Below, one piece after another: positions 1-8,758 of a stretch of DNA of 64,000 bases. The first letter of the stretch is position 1, and each line of letters opens with the position of its first letter. The translations under genes were made by a program, and so were the position numbers. The DNA comes from JAHRAW01 sp963693025 (GTDB lineage: Bacteria > Pseudomonadota > Gammaproteobacteria > Arenicellales > Poriferihabitantaceae). Location of the stretch: positions 2,294,001 through 2,358,000 of the forward strand of contig OY843749.1 of assembly GCA_963693025.1 (NCBI GenBank), read 5' to 3'. Under the pieces are notes generated by a model. It was given only the letters and a program-made list of their open reading frames with translations, was not told where the DNA came from and did not search any database.

Positions 1-1094
1 CTTACGGCGCCGGCGACACCCGCGCGTTGTCGAGCACGCTGCTGCGGGTGTTGCTGCTGGCGGCGTTGCTCGGGCTGGCGGTCATCGCGCTCGGCAAACC
101 GCTCATCGCCTTCGCGTTATTCCTGCTCGACAGCAGCGCGCCAGTCGAGCGGCTGGCGTCCGACTACGCGACCATCCGCCTGTGGAGCGCGCCGGCGACG
201 CTGTGCGTGTATGTGTTCACCGGCTGGTTCATCGGCACGCACAACACCCGCCGCGCGTTGTATCTGGTGCTGACGCTCAACCTGACCAACGTCGCGCTGG
301 ATTTGCTGTTCGTGCCGGTGCTCGAACTCGGCGTGGCGGGGGTCGCGTGGGCGACGCTGATTGCGGAATACACCGCCGTCATCACCGGCTTCGTGATGCT
401 GCGCGCCGACCTCAAACGCGCGTTGTCGGCGTGCCGCGTGCGCGATGTGCTGGAAGCCGGCGCGATGCTTGAATTGATGCGCGCCAACGGGCATATCTTC
501 GTGCGCACGCTGTGCCTGATGTTCGCGTTCGCGTGGTTCACCGCGCAGAGCGCGCGGCTGGGCGAAGTGGTCTTGGCGGCGAATACAATCCTGATGCACC
601 TGCAGAGCATCATGGCATACGCGCTCGACGGCTTCGCGCACGCCGTCGAAGCGCTCGCGGGCAGCGCATACGGCGCGCGCAACTCACGCGCATTCAAACG
701 CGCGGTCGGCCTGACCACGGCATGGGCGGCGGCGAGCGCCGCGCTGGTCAGCATCGCCTACTGGCTAATCGGCGCGCAACTGGTCGGGCTGTTCACCGGC
801 ATCGAAGCGGTACTCGAAGCGTCCGCGCGCCACCTGCCGTGGATGATGGCGCTGCCGCTGTTGTCGGTATGGAGTTTCCAACTGGACGGCATCTTCATCG
901 GCGTAGGCCACACCCGCGAAATGCGAAACGCAATGCTACTCTCAACCGCCGCCTACCTCGCGCTACTGGCAGTGCTAATCCCATCGCTCGGAAACCACGG
1001 CCTGTTCCTCGGCTTGAGTTGCTTCATGGTCCTCAGAGCGGCCACCCTGTGGCGGTATTACCCGGCCATTTCCGCGGCACTAAAAACCACCTGA
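1..1094 (+). CDS. MATE-family (DinF-like) multidrug/sodium exporter, 5'-truncated by the window
   Basis: Inner-membrane cation-coupled exporter of the MATE family. The reading frame is open to the window edge: upstream of the first TTG at 27 it reads YGAGDTRAL, which fits the family's loop between helices, so the gene starts outside the window. About 360 residues are present, the C-terminal three quarters of a usual ~450-residue protein. The segment AHAVEALAGSAYGARN near residue 215 resembles the DinF-type second-half signature (EAL.G.A.GA), and the rest is a series of hydrophobic helices. The next gene begins one base after the stop, suggesting co-transcription. The substrate cannot be read from the sequence. 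Confidence 0.85.
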   Translation, partial: YGAGDTRALSSTLLRVLLLAALLGLAVIALGKPLIAFALFLLDSSAPVERLASDYATIRLWSAPATLCVYVFTGWFIGTHNTRRALYLVLTLNLTNVALDLLFVPVLELGVAGVAWATLIAEYTAVITGFVMLRADLKRALSACRVRDVLEAGAMLELMRANGHIFVRTLCLMFAFAWFTAQSARLGEVVLAANTILMHLQSIMAYALDGFAHAVEALAGSAYGARNSRAFKRAVGLTTAWAAASAALVSIAYWLIGAQLVGLFTGIEAVLEASARHLPWMMALPLLSVWSFQLDGIFIGVGHTREMRNAMLLSTAAYLALLAVLIPSLGNHGLFLGLSCFMVLRAATLWRYYPAISAALKTT

Positions 1095-1095
1095 C

Positions 1096-1872
1096 ATGCA
1101 CCCCATCATCGCCCTGTGGTCGCACCCGCGCTCCATGTCCACCGCCATCGAGCGAATCATGCGCGAGCGCAACGACCTCGACTGCCTGCACGAGCCGTTC
1201 CTCTATTACTACTACGCGCACCTGGGGAAGAAGCCCTTCGCCCACTTCGACCCCGAGCCGGGGCGGCCAACGCGGTTTGACGACATCGTCGCGCACATCG
1301 TCGGGCGGGCGTCCGCCGGGGCGGTGTTCTTCAAGGACATGAGTTATTATGTGGTTCCCGAAATTTTCAACCACGCCGCGCTCGCCGGCAACATTCGCCA
1401 CCTGTTTCTAATCCGCGACCCGCGCAAGTCCATCCTCTCCTATCACCGACTCGACCCGAAGATGACGCGCGAAGAAATCGGCCTTGAAGCGCAATGGCGA
1501 ATGCACGAATGGCTCACCGAAACCACCGGCAAGCCGCCGATGGTGATTGAGGCGGAAGCGGTTCAGCGCGACCCGGTGGCGGTCATCGGCGGCGTGTGGC
1601 GGCATTGCGGCTTGGCGATGGCAAAACATGCTTTCGCGTGGAGCGCGCGCTCGGTCCCCGATGACTGGCGGCAGGTGGCGGGCTGGCACCGCCAAGTGGA
1701 AGCAAGCGCCGGCATCACCCGACCCGCCGATGAAGACGCGCAAGCGGTTGCCGACCGTTTTGAGCACGCGGCAAAAAACACCCCGGCACTGCGCGCGCAC
1801 CTCGCGCATCACTTGCCCTATTATTTGAAACTGCAATCAGTCGCGCGCTCGCCGGCGTCGTCCGCGCCTTAA
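1096..1872 (+). CDS. Sulfotransferase-like P-loop protein
   Basis: A 258-residue protein with the two PAPS-binding signatures of sulfotransferases: the 5'-phosphosulfate loop near the N-terminus (LWSHPRSMSTAIER, residues 7-20) and a 3'-phosphate motif (FLIRDPRKSILSYHRL, about residues 104-119). The family transfers sulfuryl groups from PAPS to hydroxyls or amines; the acceptor is unknown. The start ATG lies one base after the MATE gene stop, so the two are probably one operon, perhaps modification and export of the same class of compound (inference). The C-terminal 30 residues are Ala/Ser/Pro-rich and probably not catalytic. The family is clear; the substrate is not. Confidence 0.75.
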   Translation: MHPIIALWSHPRSMSTAIERIMRERNDLDCLHEPFLYYYYAHLGKKPFAHFDPEPGRPTRFDDIVAHIVGRASAGAVFFKDMSYYVVPEIFNHAALAGNIRHLFLIRDPRKSILSYHRLDPKMTREEIGLEAQWRMHEWLTETTGKPPMVIEAEAVQRDPVAVIGGVWRHCGLAMAKHAFAWSARSVPDDWRQVAGWHRQVEASAGITRPADEDAQAVADRFEHAAKNTPALRAHLAHHLPYYLKLQSVARSPASSAP

Positions 1873-2039
1873 TTAGGGAACTATCAAGCAAAGTTGCCAA
1901 AAACAACAACCCCAACAAAAACAAAACCCCGTCACTCACAACAACATCGTCAGCCACAACAACGTTGCCATGCACAACAATGTCGTCATTCCAAAACCTC
2001 GTCATTTATATGTTGACCCAATCCCCCAATCAGGCCAGT

Positions 2040-2200
2040 TTGAGGGGTAGGCGCGAGGGGCGATTCGGTTCGTCATTGGGTGAGGAGGCGGTCATTAGAC
2101 CTCCTGCACCGGTCGAGAGTGAGAGCCCCTCGCGCCGTTGTTGCTGCGAACAGATACTGGGGGATAAAGCCCCGCATATAAGTGGGCAGGAACAACACCG
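2040..2200 (+). ncRNA. Predicted IS110 bridge RNA
   Basis: Two consecutive stem-internal-loop-hairpin units are visible. Unit 1 (target loop): 12-bp outer stem 2050-2061 with 2125-2136, inner hairpin AGGAGG/CCTCCT (2083-2088, 2100-2105). Its 5' loop strand holds TCGTCATT (2070-2077), identical to the left flank of the element. Its 3' loop strand holds TCGAGAGT (2113-2120), the reverse complement of the right junction ACTCTCGA (3204-3211). Unit 2 (donor loop): outer stem 2137-2147 with 2186-2196 (one mismatch), inner hairpin GGGG/CCCC (2160-2163, 2170-2173). Its loop strands hold ACAGATACT (2150-2158), identical to the element's right end, and CATATAA (2175-2181), the reverse complement of TTATATG at the left junction (2006-2012). 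This is the known bridge-RNA plan. Exact transcript ends are unknown. Confidence 0.8.
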
Positions 2201-2232
2201 ATGATAACCCTTTTTACGTTGAGGTGAGCGAT

Positions 2233-3189
2233 ATGAACAAGGTCATTGCGGGAATTGATGTAGCCAAAGATCATTTGGATATTTATGTGGCACCGGGACC
2301 GGTGGAGCGTTTTGCCAACACGGCGGCGGGGCGCGAGCGGTTGATTTCGTGGGCGCGGCGTCATGCGGTCGAGCAGGTGGCGTGCGATGCGTCCGGCGGG
2401 TATGAGCGGCGTTTTATTGAGGCGCTGCATGATGCGCCGATGTTGGTCAATTTGGTGCACTCCAAACGGGCCAAGGACTTCGCGCACGCGCTCGGTCGTG
2501 AAGCCAAGACCGATGGGCTGGATGCGCGCACGCTGGCGGAGATGACGCAGCACTTTGCTTTGCCGCCGACCCCTCGCCGCGAGCCGGCAAGTCAAGCCAT
2601 ACGGGACTTGGTGGGGCGTCGCGACCAGTTGGTGCGCCAGCAGGTGCAGGAGAAGAACCGCTTGGAGAAGGAGCCGGAGCAGGCAGTGGCGGAGTCGTGC
2701 GAGCGTATGATTGAGCATTTGGGTGAGGAGATCGAGCGGATGGAGCAGGCGTGCCGCGAGGTGCTTGCCAGCAGCCCGGAATTGGCGCATCAGGCGGCGT
2801 TGTATGAAAGCGTCAAAGGCATCGGCAAAACCACCGCGCTGGCGCTGCTGGCGTATTTGCCGGAGCTCGGCCAGCACGACTACAAGGGGATTGTGGCGCT
2901 GGCGGGCTTGGCGCCATATGCGCGCGACAGTGGCCGGCAACACAACAAGCGCTCCATCCGCGGCGGACGTTCGGCGGTGCGCCGGGCGTTATACATGGCC
3001 TCCCTGTCGGCGTCCCAATATAACCCCCAGATGTGCGCTTTCCACAAGCGCCTGCGCGCGCGCGGCAAACCGGGCAAAGTGGCGCAGACCGCGGTCATGC
3101 GAAAACTCCTAATCCAACTCCACGCCGTCGCCAAACGCGGCACACCGTGGGTTGAAGATTACACGCCAACATGCGAAAAAATCGCTTGA
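2233..3189 (+). CDS. IS110-family transposase (DEDD/RuvC-like plus Transposase_20)
   Basis: Bridge-RNA-guided recombinase of 318 residues. The N-terminal RuvC-like DEDD domain shows AGIDVAKDHLDI (first Asp), CDASGGYERRF (Glu) and KTDGLDARTLA (Asp pair). A coiled-coil stretch follows (about residues 135-185), then the Transposase_20 domain with VKGIGKTTALALLAYLPELG and the SGRQHNKRSIRGGRSAVRRA region. The ATG at 2233 is chosen because GAGGTGAG precedes it at suitable spacing and the family motif starts there; an in-frame start at 2182 would fall inside the bridge RNA region. The frame is intact, so the element may be active. Confidence 0.9.
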   Translation: MNKVIAGIDVAKDHLDIYVAPGPVERFANTAAGRERLISWARRHAVEQVACDASGGYERRFIEALHDAPMLVNLVHSKRAKDFAHALGREAKTDGLDARTLAEMTQHFALPPTPRREPASQAIRDLVGRRDQLVRQQVQEKNRLEKEPEQAVAESCERMIEHLGEEIERMEQACREVLASSPELAHQAALYESVKGIGKTTALALLAYLPELGQHDYKGIVALAGLAPYARDSGRQHNKRSIRGGRSAVRRALYMASLSASQYNPQMCAFHKRLRARGKPGKVAQTAVMRKLLIQLHAVAKRGTPWVEDYTPTCEKIA

Positions 3190-3497
3190 TTTTAAACACA
3201 GATACTCTCGAGCGTTAGTGTCCGTTGCCGCCGCGCTTCTTCTTTTAAGCGGCGGCTTACGGACACTTGCGTCCTCGGGAATCTCCCTAATACTGGCACG
3301 AGCTTTGTTGAAATTCACGCTAGCCTGAGGAATATTCTCGAAGGCGATGAAAAATCCGCCCGGAGCGATTTTCGCGTAGCCCGAAGGGTTTGTATCAGGG
3401 ATGATACAAACAATGACGAGGAGTTGTTCTTTGTTTGTCAACTTTGCTTGATAGCCCCCCCTTGATTAACACAACATAACCACCGACTTAACACAAC

Positions 3498-4172
3498 ATG
3501 ACCACTACCCCCAACCCCATTGAAATCGAAACCGCGCCGGCGCCCGCGCATGCGGTCATCTGGCTACACGGGCTGGGCGCTGATGGGCGTGACTTTGAGC
3601 CGGTTGTGCCGGCGTTGCAAATCCCGCGGCATACCCCGTTGCGGTTTGTCTTTCCGCATGCGCCGATTCGTCCGATTACCGTCAACGGCCACGCCGAAAT
3701 GCGCGGCTGGTATGACATCACCGGCATGGACTTCGAGCGCGACCCGGACCGCGAAGGCATCGAGCAATCGGCTGCCATCCTGCGCGCGTTGATTGCGCGC
3801 GAAACCGATAAGGGAATTGCGCCCGAACACATCTTCCTTGCCGGCTTCTCCCAGGGCGGCGCGGTCGTTCTGCACGCGGGCTTGCGCTTCGACCAACCAC
3901 TCGCCGGCATCATCGCGCTCTCCGCCTACCTGCCGCTCGCCGACTCACTGGACGCCGAAAAATCCGCCCACAACCAACACACCCCCCTCTTCATCGCCCA
4001 CGGCACCCACGACCCCGTCATCCCCCTGCACCTCGCGCGCCGCAGCCAACAACAACTGACACAATCCGGCTACGCGGTCACATGGCGCGAATACCCGATG
4101 GAACACAACGTCTCACCGCAAGAAATCGCCGACATCGCCACCTTCCTGCGCGCGCATCTGCGCGGCGACTAG
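3498..4172 (+). CDS. Alpha/beta-hydrolase, phospholipase/carboxylesterase family
   Basis: A cytosolic esterase of 224 residues, the usual size for the family. The oxyanion-hole region VIWLHGLGADGRDF lies near residue 20, the nucleophile elbow is GFSQGG (about residue 115), the acid is in GTHDPVIP (about residue 172) and the histidine is in MEHNVSP (about residue 205). Members hydrolyse short acyl esters or act as acyl-protein thioesterases. It stands alone between a repeat and an RND operon, so the context does not suggest a substrate. Confidence 0.85.
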   Translation: MTTTPNPIEIETAPAPAHAVIWLHGLGADGRDFEPVVPALQIPRHTPLRFVFPHAPIRPITVNGHAEMRGWYDITGMDFERDPDREGIEQSAAILRALIARETDKGIAPEHIFLAGFSQGGAVVLHAGLRFDQPLAGIIALSAYLPLADSLDAEKSAHNQHTPLFIAHGTHDPVIPLHLARRSQQQLTQSGYAVTWREYPMEHNVSPQEIADIATFLRAHLRGD

Positions 4173-4220
4173 TCGGATGCGTAGCGCCGCCGCCGTCGTT
4201 TTACCGGCTATAATTGCGCG

Positions 4221-5354
4221 ATGAAAACCACCACCGCTGCACACAAACATCGCCGCTTGCTTGCCGGCGTGGCGGTGGTGGCAATGACGGTGGCGGTGGT
4301 TGGGGTGCGGGGGGGGTATTCGCAGGGGGGGGCGTTGGTGACGACGGATGTGGTGGTTGAGCAGGCTTTTACGCGCACCGTTCCGATTGTCGGCAAGCTG
4401 ATTGCCAAGCAGTCCGGCGCCGCGACCACGCGCATTGCCGGGACGGTGGCGTTGATGCACGTGCAGGTGGGCGAGCGGGTTCGGCGCGGGCAGGCGCTGG
4501 CGGCGCTCGACACCGCCACGCTGGAATTGCAGTTGGCGCTGGCGCAGGCGCGGCACGCCGAGGCCGGGGCGCGGTTGAAGACCGCCGGGGCGGAGTTGGC
4601 GTTGGCGGGGCAGGCGTTGAAGCGGCTGAGCGGGTTGACCGATTCCGCGGCGGTCAGCCGCGCCGCCTACGACGACGCCCGGCAGCGGCACAGCATCGCC
4701 TCGGCGCGCGTCGAGGAAGCGTCGGCGGCGCAGGGCAGCAGCGCGGCGGAAGTCAGCCTCGCCAAACTCGACCTCAGCGACGCCGAAATCGTGGCGCCGT
4801 TTGACGGCGCAGTCACCGCGCGCCTCACCGAAGTCGGCAGTTATTTGCAGCGCGGCGAGGCGGTGGCGCGATTGGTCTCCGACCGGCAACTGGAACTGGA
4901 AGCGGACATCCCCGCAGAGCGCCTGAGCGGGCTCGCAGCCGGCACCGAAGTGGAAGTGTTGCTGGATAATGGCACCTCGCACCGCGCCACCGCGCGCGCG
5001 GTCATCCCCGAAGAAAACCCGCGAACCCGCACCCGGCGCGTGCGCTTTACCGCCGACCTCGGCGTTGATGCGGGACCGCTGGCGTCGGAGCAAAGCGTGA
5101 CCGTGCTGGTGCCGGCGGGGGTGAAGCGCAACATCGTGTCGGTGCACAAAGACGCCATCGTGCAGCGCGGGCGCGACAAAATCGTGTTCGTGGTGGTGGA
5201 CGGGATGGCCGCCATCCGCAATGTGCAAACCGGCGAATCGAGCGGCAACCGTTTGGAGGTCATCGCGGGTCTCGCGCCCGGCGAGCACGCCGTGGTGCGC
5301 GGCAACGAGCGCTTGCAACCCGACCAGCAGGTCGTCGCCTCGCCCTTGCAATGA
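4221..5354 (+). CDS. RND efflux periplasmic adaptor (membrane fusion protein, HlyD/AcrA type)
   Basis: A 377-residue adaptor that links an inner-membrane RND pump to an outer-membrane channel. It has an N-terminal hydrophobic segment (residues about 12-28) for membrane anchoring or export. A lipoyl half-motif follows (GTVALMHVQVGERVRRGQAL), then an Ala-rich alpha-helical hairpin (about 105-180), the second lipoyl half (DAEIVAPFDGAVTARLTEVG) and a beta-barrel region. The pump gene starts 10 bases after its stop, so they form an operon. No TolC-type gene is adjacent. Confidence 0.88.
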   Translation: MKTTTAAHKHRRLLAGVAVVAMTVAVVGVRGGYSQGGALVTTDVVVEQAFTRTVPIVGKLIAKQSGAATTRIAGTVALMHVQVGERVRRGQALAALDTATLELQLALAQARHAEAGARLKTAGAELALAGQALKRLSGLTDSAAVSRAAYDDARQRHSIASARVEEASAAQGSSAAEVSLAKLDLSDAEIVAPFDGAVTARLTEVGSYLQRGEAVARLVSDRQLELEADIPAERLSGLAAGTEVEVLLDNGTSHRATARAVIPEENPRTRTRRVRFTADLGVDAGPLASEQSVTVLVPAGVKRNIVSVHKDAIVQRGRDKIVFVVVDGMAAIRNVQTGESSGNRLEVIAGLAPGEHAVVRGNERLQPDQQVVASPLQ

Positions 5355-5364
5355 CCCTCCGCAG

Positions 5365-8300
5365 ATGAACCTCATCGGCAACGCCATCGAGCGGCCCATC
5401 GCGGTGATTGCCGCGGTGTTGTTGGTGGTGTTGTTCGGGTTGGTGGCGCTGCGAACCATTCCGATTCAACTCGCGCCGGATGTCAACCGCCCGGTCATCA
5501 CCATCAACACCGACTGGGCGGGCGCGGCGCCGGCGGAGGTTGAGCGCGAAATCGTCAACCGGCAGGAAGAGAAACTGGCGGGGCTCGAGGGGCTGCGCTC
5601 GATTACCAGCCGCTCGGGGCAGGGCGGCGGGCGCATCACGCTGGAGTTCCGCATCGGCACCAATATGGACCGCGCTTTGCTGCTGGTCGCCAACCGCCTT
5701 GACCGCGTGGCGCGCTATCCCGACGAGGTCGACCAGCCGACTCTGGACACCGCCGGCAGCGAGGACAACGCCATCGCCTGGTTCGTCATCAATCAACTCG
5801 ACGGCGGCGAGCGGCCCGTGCATGAGTTTGGCGACTTCGTCACCGACGTCGTCAAAGAGCGCATCGAGCGCGTGCCGGGGGTCAGCCGCGTCAACGTGTT
5901 CGGCGGCAGCGAGCGCGAGATTCACGTGGAGGTCGACCCGAATGCGCTGGCGCGATACCGCCTGACCGTCAACCACCTAATCGGCGCGCTCGCCAACGCC
6001 AATATATCGCTCGGCGCCGGCGACATCGACGAGGGCAAACGCCGCTACGTGGTGCGCACCGAGGGCGAGTTGAACGACCTCGGCATCATCCGCCAGGTGT
6101 TGTTGCGCGGCGGTGGCGACGGCGGCGGGCGCGTGACGGTCGGCGACATTGCCGATGTGCGCTTCGGTTACAAGGAGCCGGGCGCGACCATCCGCTTCCT
6201 CGGCAACGCCTCCATCGCCTTCAACGCGACGCGCCAAACCGGCGCTAATGTGATTGAGACGATGCGCGGAATCCGCGAAGCGGTGGCCGAGTTGCAGCAG
6301 TCGGTCGTGCCGGGCGCCGGGCTCAGCCTGCACCAGGTGTATGACGAAACCGTGTATATCAACTCGGCGATTGCGCTGGTCAAGCAGAACATCTGGGTCG
6401 GCGGCACGCTCGCCGCGCTGATTCTGCTGCTCTTCCTGCGCTCGTTTCGCGCCACCGTCGTCATCTCGCTCGCCATCCCGGTGTCGGTGGTCGGCGCCTT
6501 CGTCGCCATGGCGGCGCTCGGGCGCTCCATCAATGTGATTTCGCTCGCCGGGCTGGCGTTCGCCGTGGGCATGGTGGTGGACGCCGCCATCGTCGTGCTG
6601 GAAAACATCTACCGCCACAAGGAAGCCGGCTACTCCAACTTCCAAGCCGCGCTCAAAGGCGCGCGGCAGGTGTGGGGCGCGGTGCTGGTGTCGGCGCTGA
6701 CCACGGTCATGGTGTTCATCCCGATTCTGGTGATGGAGTTGGAAGCGGGGCAGTTGTTCCGCGACATTGCGGTGGCGATTTCGGTGTCGGTGATGCTGTC
6801 GTTGCTGGTTTCTATCACCGTGATTCCGGCGCTGTCGCGGCGTTTGTTGGGCGAGGTCGGCGGCGGCGGGGGGCGCATTCGGCTGCCCGGCATCGACTGG
6901 TTGGCGCGCCGCCTGGTCGGCGTCATCACCGGATTCGCCGCCGTGGTGGTGCGCAGCAAAACGCTGGCGTTGGTCGTCGTCGTGGCGGTCACCACCGCCG
7001 CCACCGCCGGCGCGTGGCATTTGCTACCGAAACTCGAATACCTGCCGGAGGGCAACCGCAACCTGCTGTTCGGCCTCATCATCCCGCCGCCCGGCTACAA
7101 CCTCGACACCACCACCCGAATCGCCGAGGGCATAGAAGCCGAAACGCGCCACCTGTGGGCGAGCGGTCCCGGCGACAAAGCGGCGCCCGACGAGCCGCCG
7201 AAAATCGAGCGGTTTTTCTACGTCGCCACGCGCGCGCGCACCTTCCTCGGTGCCATCGCCGTCACCCCGGAGCGCGTCGCCGAACTCAAACCCATCCTGA
7301 GCGAGCCGGTATTCCGCGAACCGGGCACCTTCGGCTTCATCACCCAGCCGTCCATTTTTGGGCGCAGCATCGGCGGCGGGCGGCGCATTGAACTGGATGT
7401 CTCGGGTCCCAATCTGGAAGTGATTTTGCAAGTCGCGGGGCGCGCTTTCGGCAAAATCGTCGGGCTGTTCCCGCGCGAGGGGGGGCACGAATGGCGGCCG
7501 GTGCCCGGTTTGGAACTGGGCGCGCCGGAGGTTCGCGTCATCCCGCACCGCCTGCGCCTGTCAGATAGCGGCATCACCGCCTTGGAGTTGGCGCGCACCA
7601 TCGACACCTTCAACGACGGCTTGCGCGCCGCGCAATCCACGGTGGACGGCAAACTGATGGACATCGTGCTCAAAGGGCACAGCCGCTCGGTCAACCGCAC
7701 GCAGGGCATCGCCAACCTGCCCATCGTGACCGCCGACGGCGAGGTCGTGCCGGCGTCGTCGGTGGCGGACATTGTGTTGACCGCCGGTCCCACCGAAATC
7801 CGCCACCGCGAACGCTTCCGCACCATCACGCTGGAAGTGCGCCCCAATCAGACGCAGCCGCTCGAATCGGCCATCGACATCATCCGCAACGAGGTCATCG
7901 CGCCGCTGCAAAGCGAGGGGCTGCCGGCGGGCGTCAAGCTGAACATCACCGGCACCGCCGACAAACTGGTGGAAACCAGCAGCGCGATGGCGATCAACAT
8001 GGGGCTGTCGCTCATCATCGTCTTTCTGGTGATGGCGGTGCTGTTCGAGAGTTTTGTCTATCCGCTCATCATCATGCTGTCGGTGCCGGTCGCCGCCGCC
8101 GGTGGCATCGCCGGGCTGGCGGTGCTCAACCTGACCACCTACCAAGCGCTCGACATGCTCACCATGCTCGGCTTCGTCATCCTCATCGGCATCGTGGTCA
8201 ACAACGCCATCCTGCTGGTCCACCAAACCCTGCACCACATTCGCCGCGAAAACCTGCCCGCCGACGAAGCCATCCAACTCGCCACGCGCAACCGCATCCG

Positions 8301-8553
8301 TCCGATTTTCATGTCCACGCTGACCTCGGTTTTCGGGATGTTGCCTCTGGTGCTGTTTCCGGGGGCGGGCTCGGAGTTATACCGCGGACTGGGCTCGGTG
8401 GTGGTCGGTGGACTGAGCCTGTCCGCGCTCATCACGTTGCTGATTGTGCCGCCGATGATGTCGCTGCTGGTGGTGCCGTTGGAGGGGCGGCGGCGTAAGG
8501 CGGCTGAGGCGGCGGTGTCGGAGGCGGAAGCGGAAGTAACGCAGGCCGGGTGA
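5365..8553 (+). CDS. RND-family efflux pump (AcrB-like inner-membrane transporter)
   Basis: A proton-driven pump of 1062 residues, the usual length. The start at 5365 (MNLIGNAIERPIAV) is chosen because pumps of this family begin with such a segment directly followed by the first helix; the open frame extends further upstream only by overlapping the adaptor gene. The periplasmic porter region begins after residue 30, and helix clusters lie at about 340-540 and 870-1040. The helix-4 segment AGLAFAVGMVVDAAIVVLENIYRH carries the proton-relay Asp residues. The partner adaptor is immediately upstream. Substrate unknown. Confidence 0.9.
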   Translation: MNLIGNAIERPIAVIAAVLLVVLFGLVALRTIPIQLAPDVNRPVITINTDWAGAAPAEVEREIVNRQEEKLAGLEGLRSITSRSGQGGGRITLEFRIGTNMDRALLLVANRLDRVARYPDEVDQPTLDTAGSEDNAIAWFVINQLDGGERPVHEFGDFVTDVVKERIERVPGVSRVNVFGGSEREIHVEVDPNALARYRLTVNHLIGALANANISLGAGDIDEGKRRYVVRTEGELNDLGIIRQVLLRGGGDGGGRVTVGDIADVRFGYKEPGATIRFLGNASIAFNATRQTGANVIETMRGIREAVAELQQSVVPGAGLSLHQVYDETVYINSAIALVKQNIWVGGTLAALILLLFLRSFRATVVISLAIPVSVVGAFVAMAALGRSINVISLAGLAFAVGMVVDAAIVVLENIYRHKEAGYSNFQAALKGARQVWGAVLVSALTTVMVFIPILVMELEAGQLFRDIAVAISVSVMLSLLVSITVIPALSRRLLGEVGGGGGRIRLPGIDWLARRLVGVITGFAAVVVRSKTLALVVVVAVTTAATAGAWHLLPKLEYLPEGNRNLLFGLIIPPPGYNLDTTTRIAEGIEAETRHLWASGPGDKAAPDEPPKIERFFYVATRARTFLGAIAVTPERVAELKPILSEPVFREPGTFGFITQPSIFGRSIGGGRRIELDVSGPNLEVILQVAGRAFGKIVGLFPREGGHEWRPVPGLELGAPEVRVIPHRLRLSDSGITALELARTIDTFNDGLRAAQSTVDGKLMDIVLKGHSRSVNRTQGIANLPIVTADGEVVPASSVADIVLTAGPTEIRHRERFRTITLEVRPNQTQPLESAIDIIRNEVIAPLQSEGLPAGVKLNITGTADKLVETSSAMAINMGLSLIIVFLVMAVLFESFVYPLIIMLSVPVAAAGGIAGLAVLNLTTYQALDMLTMLGFVILIGIVVNNAILLVHQTLHHIRRENLPADEAIQLATRNRIRPIFMSTLTSVFGMLPLVLFPGAGSELYRGLGSVVVGGLSLSALITLLIVPPMMSLLVVPLEGRRRKAAEAAVSEAEAEVTQAG

Positions 8554-8557
8554 CGGG

Positions 8558-8731
8558 TTAGCCGCTTTCGCTTGCTTGGGCTTCGGCTTGGGCTTTGGCT
8601 TCGGTTTCGCGTTTTTCCCTACGGTCACGCAATTCACTTTCTATCACGACCATGATAACCATGGGGAGAAGCACGCCTAGAAAGAGGATACCAGATGTCA
8701 AAACCGCCCAACTACCCCAATTGCCCATCAT
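8558..8731 (-). CDS. Small single-pass membrane protein (57 residues)
   Basis: A reading frame on the complement strand begins with tandem ATG codons (8731 and 8728), preceded by an AGAGGG ribosome-binding sequence about eight bases away. It encodes an N-terminal MMGNWGSWAV, a continuous hydrophobic segment of about 20 residues (ILFLGVLLPMVIMVVI), then a charged, Ala/Lys/Glu-rich tail (ELRDRREKRETEAKAQ). The stop lies five bases from the convergent RND pump stop. The layout (hydrophobic helix then charged helix) is typical of real small membrane proteins, but no family is recognised and no operon partner exists. Confidence 0.55.
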   Translation of the reverse strand: MMGNWGSWAVLTSGILFLGVLLPMVIMVVIESELRDRREKRETEAKAQAEAQASESG

Positions 8732-8758
8732 TAGTTTGCCCTCTCAATTCCAACTACC

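Larger units (their letters stand above)
2007..3206 (+). mobile_element. IS110-family insertion sequence (about 1.2 kb)
   Basis: The ends were deduced from the interrupted host repeat: the left flank stops after TCGTCATT (1999-2006) and the repeat resumes at CTCGAGCG (3207 on). There are no terminal inverted repeats and no target duplication, as expected for IS110. The element holds a noncoding left end of about 225 bp, then one transposase gene running nearly to the right end. The noncoding region upstream of the transposase matches the IS110 group rather than the IS1111 group, which carries it downstream. The right end reads ACAGATACT (3198-3206) and the left end TATATG (2007-2012); both are echoed in the bridge RNA. 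The boundary may be off by one or two bases. Confidence 0.8.
1877..3460. repeat. Composite palindromic repeat interrupted by the IS110 element
   Basis: The outer ends are inverted copies: ATCAAGCAAAGTTG at about 1883-1896 and CAACTTTGCTTGAT at 3439-3452. Inside, next to the right end, is a copy of the CGTCATTCTCGA hairpin repeat found throughout the window (from about 3206), including the GTGTCCGT/ACGGACAC stem. Its first bases, CGTCATT, are instead found at 2000-2006, on the other side of the insertion sequence. Removing the insertion leaves about 380 bp, close to the uninterrupted copy at 36212-36578. The stretch 1905-2000 is low-complexity CAACAA/CGTCATT sequence. Confidence 0.75.

Noticed and set aside
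4113..5459. Long open frames on the strand opposite the RND adaptor and many other genes
   Set aside because: They are a by-product of high GC and codon bias; they show no family motifs, are Arg/His/Ala-rich, and lie fully over well-supported genes.
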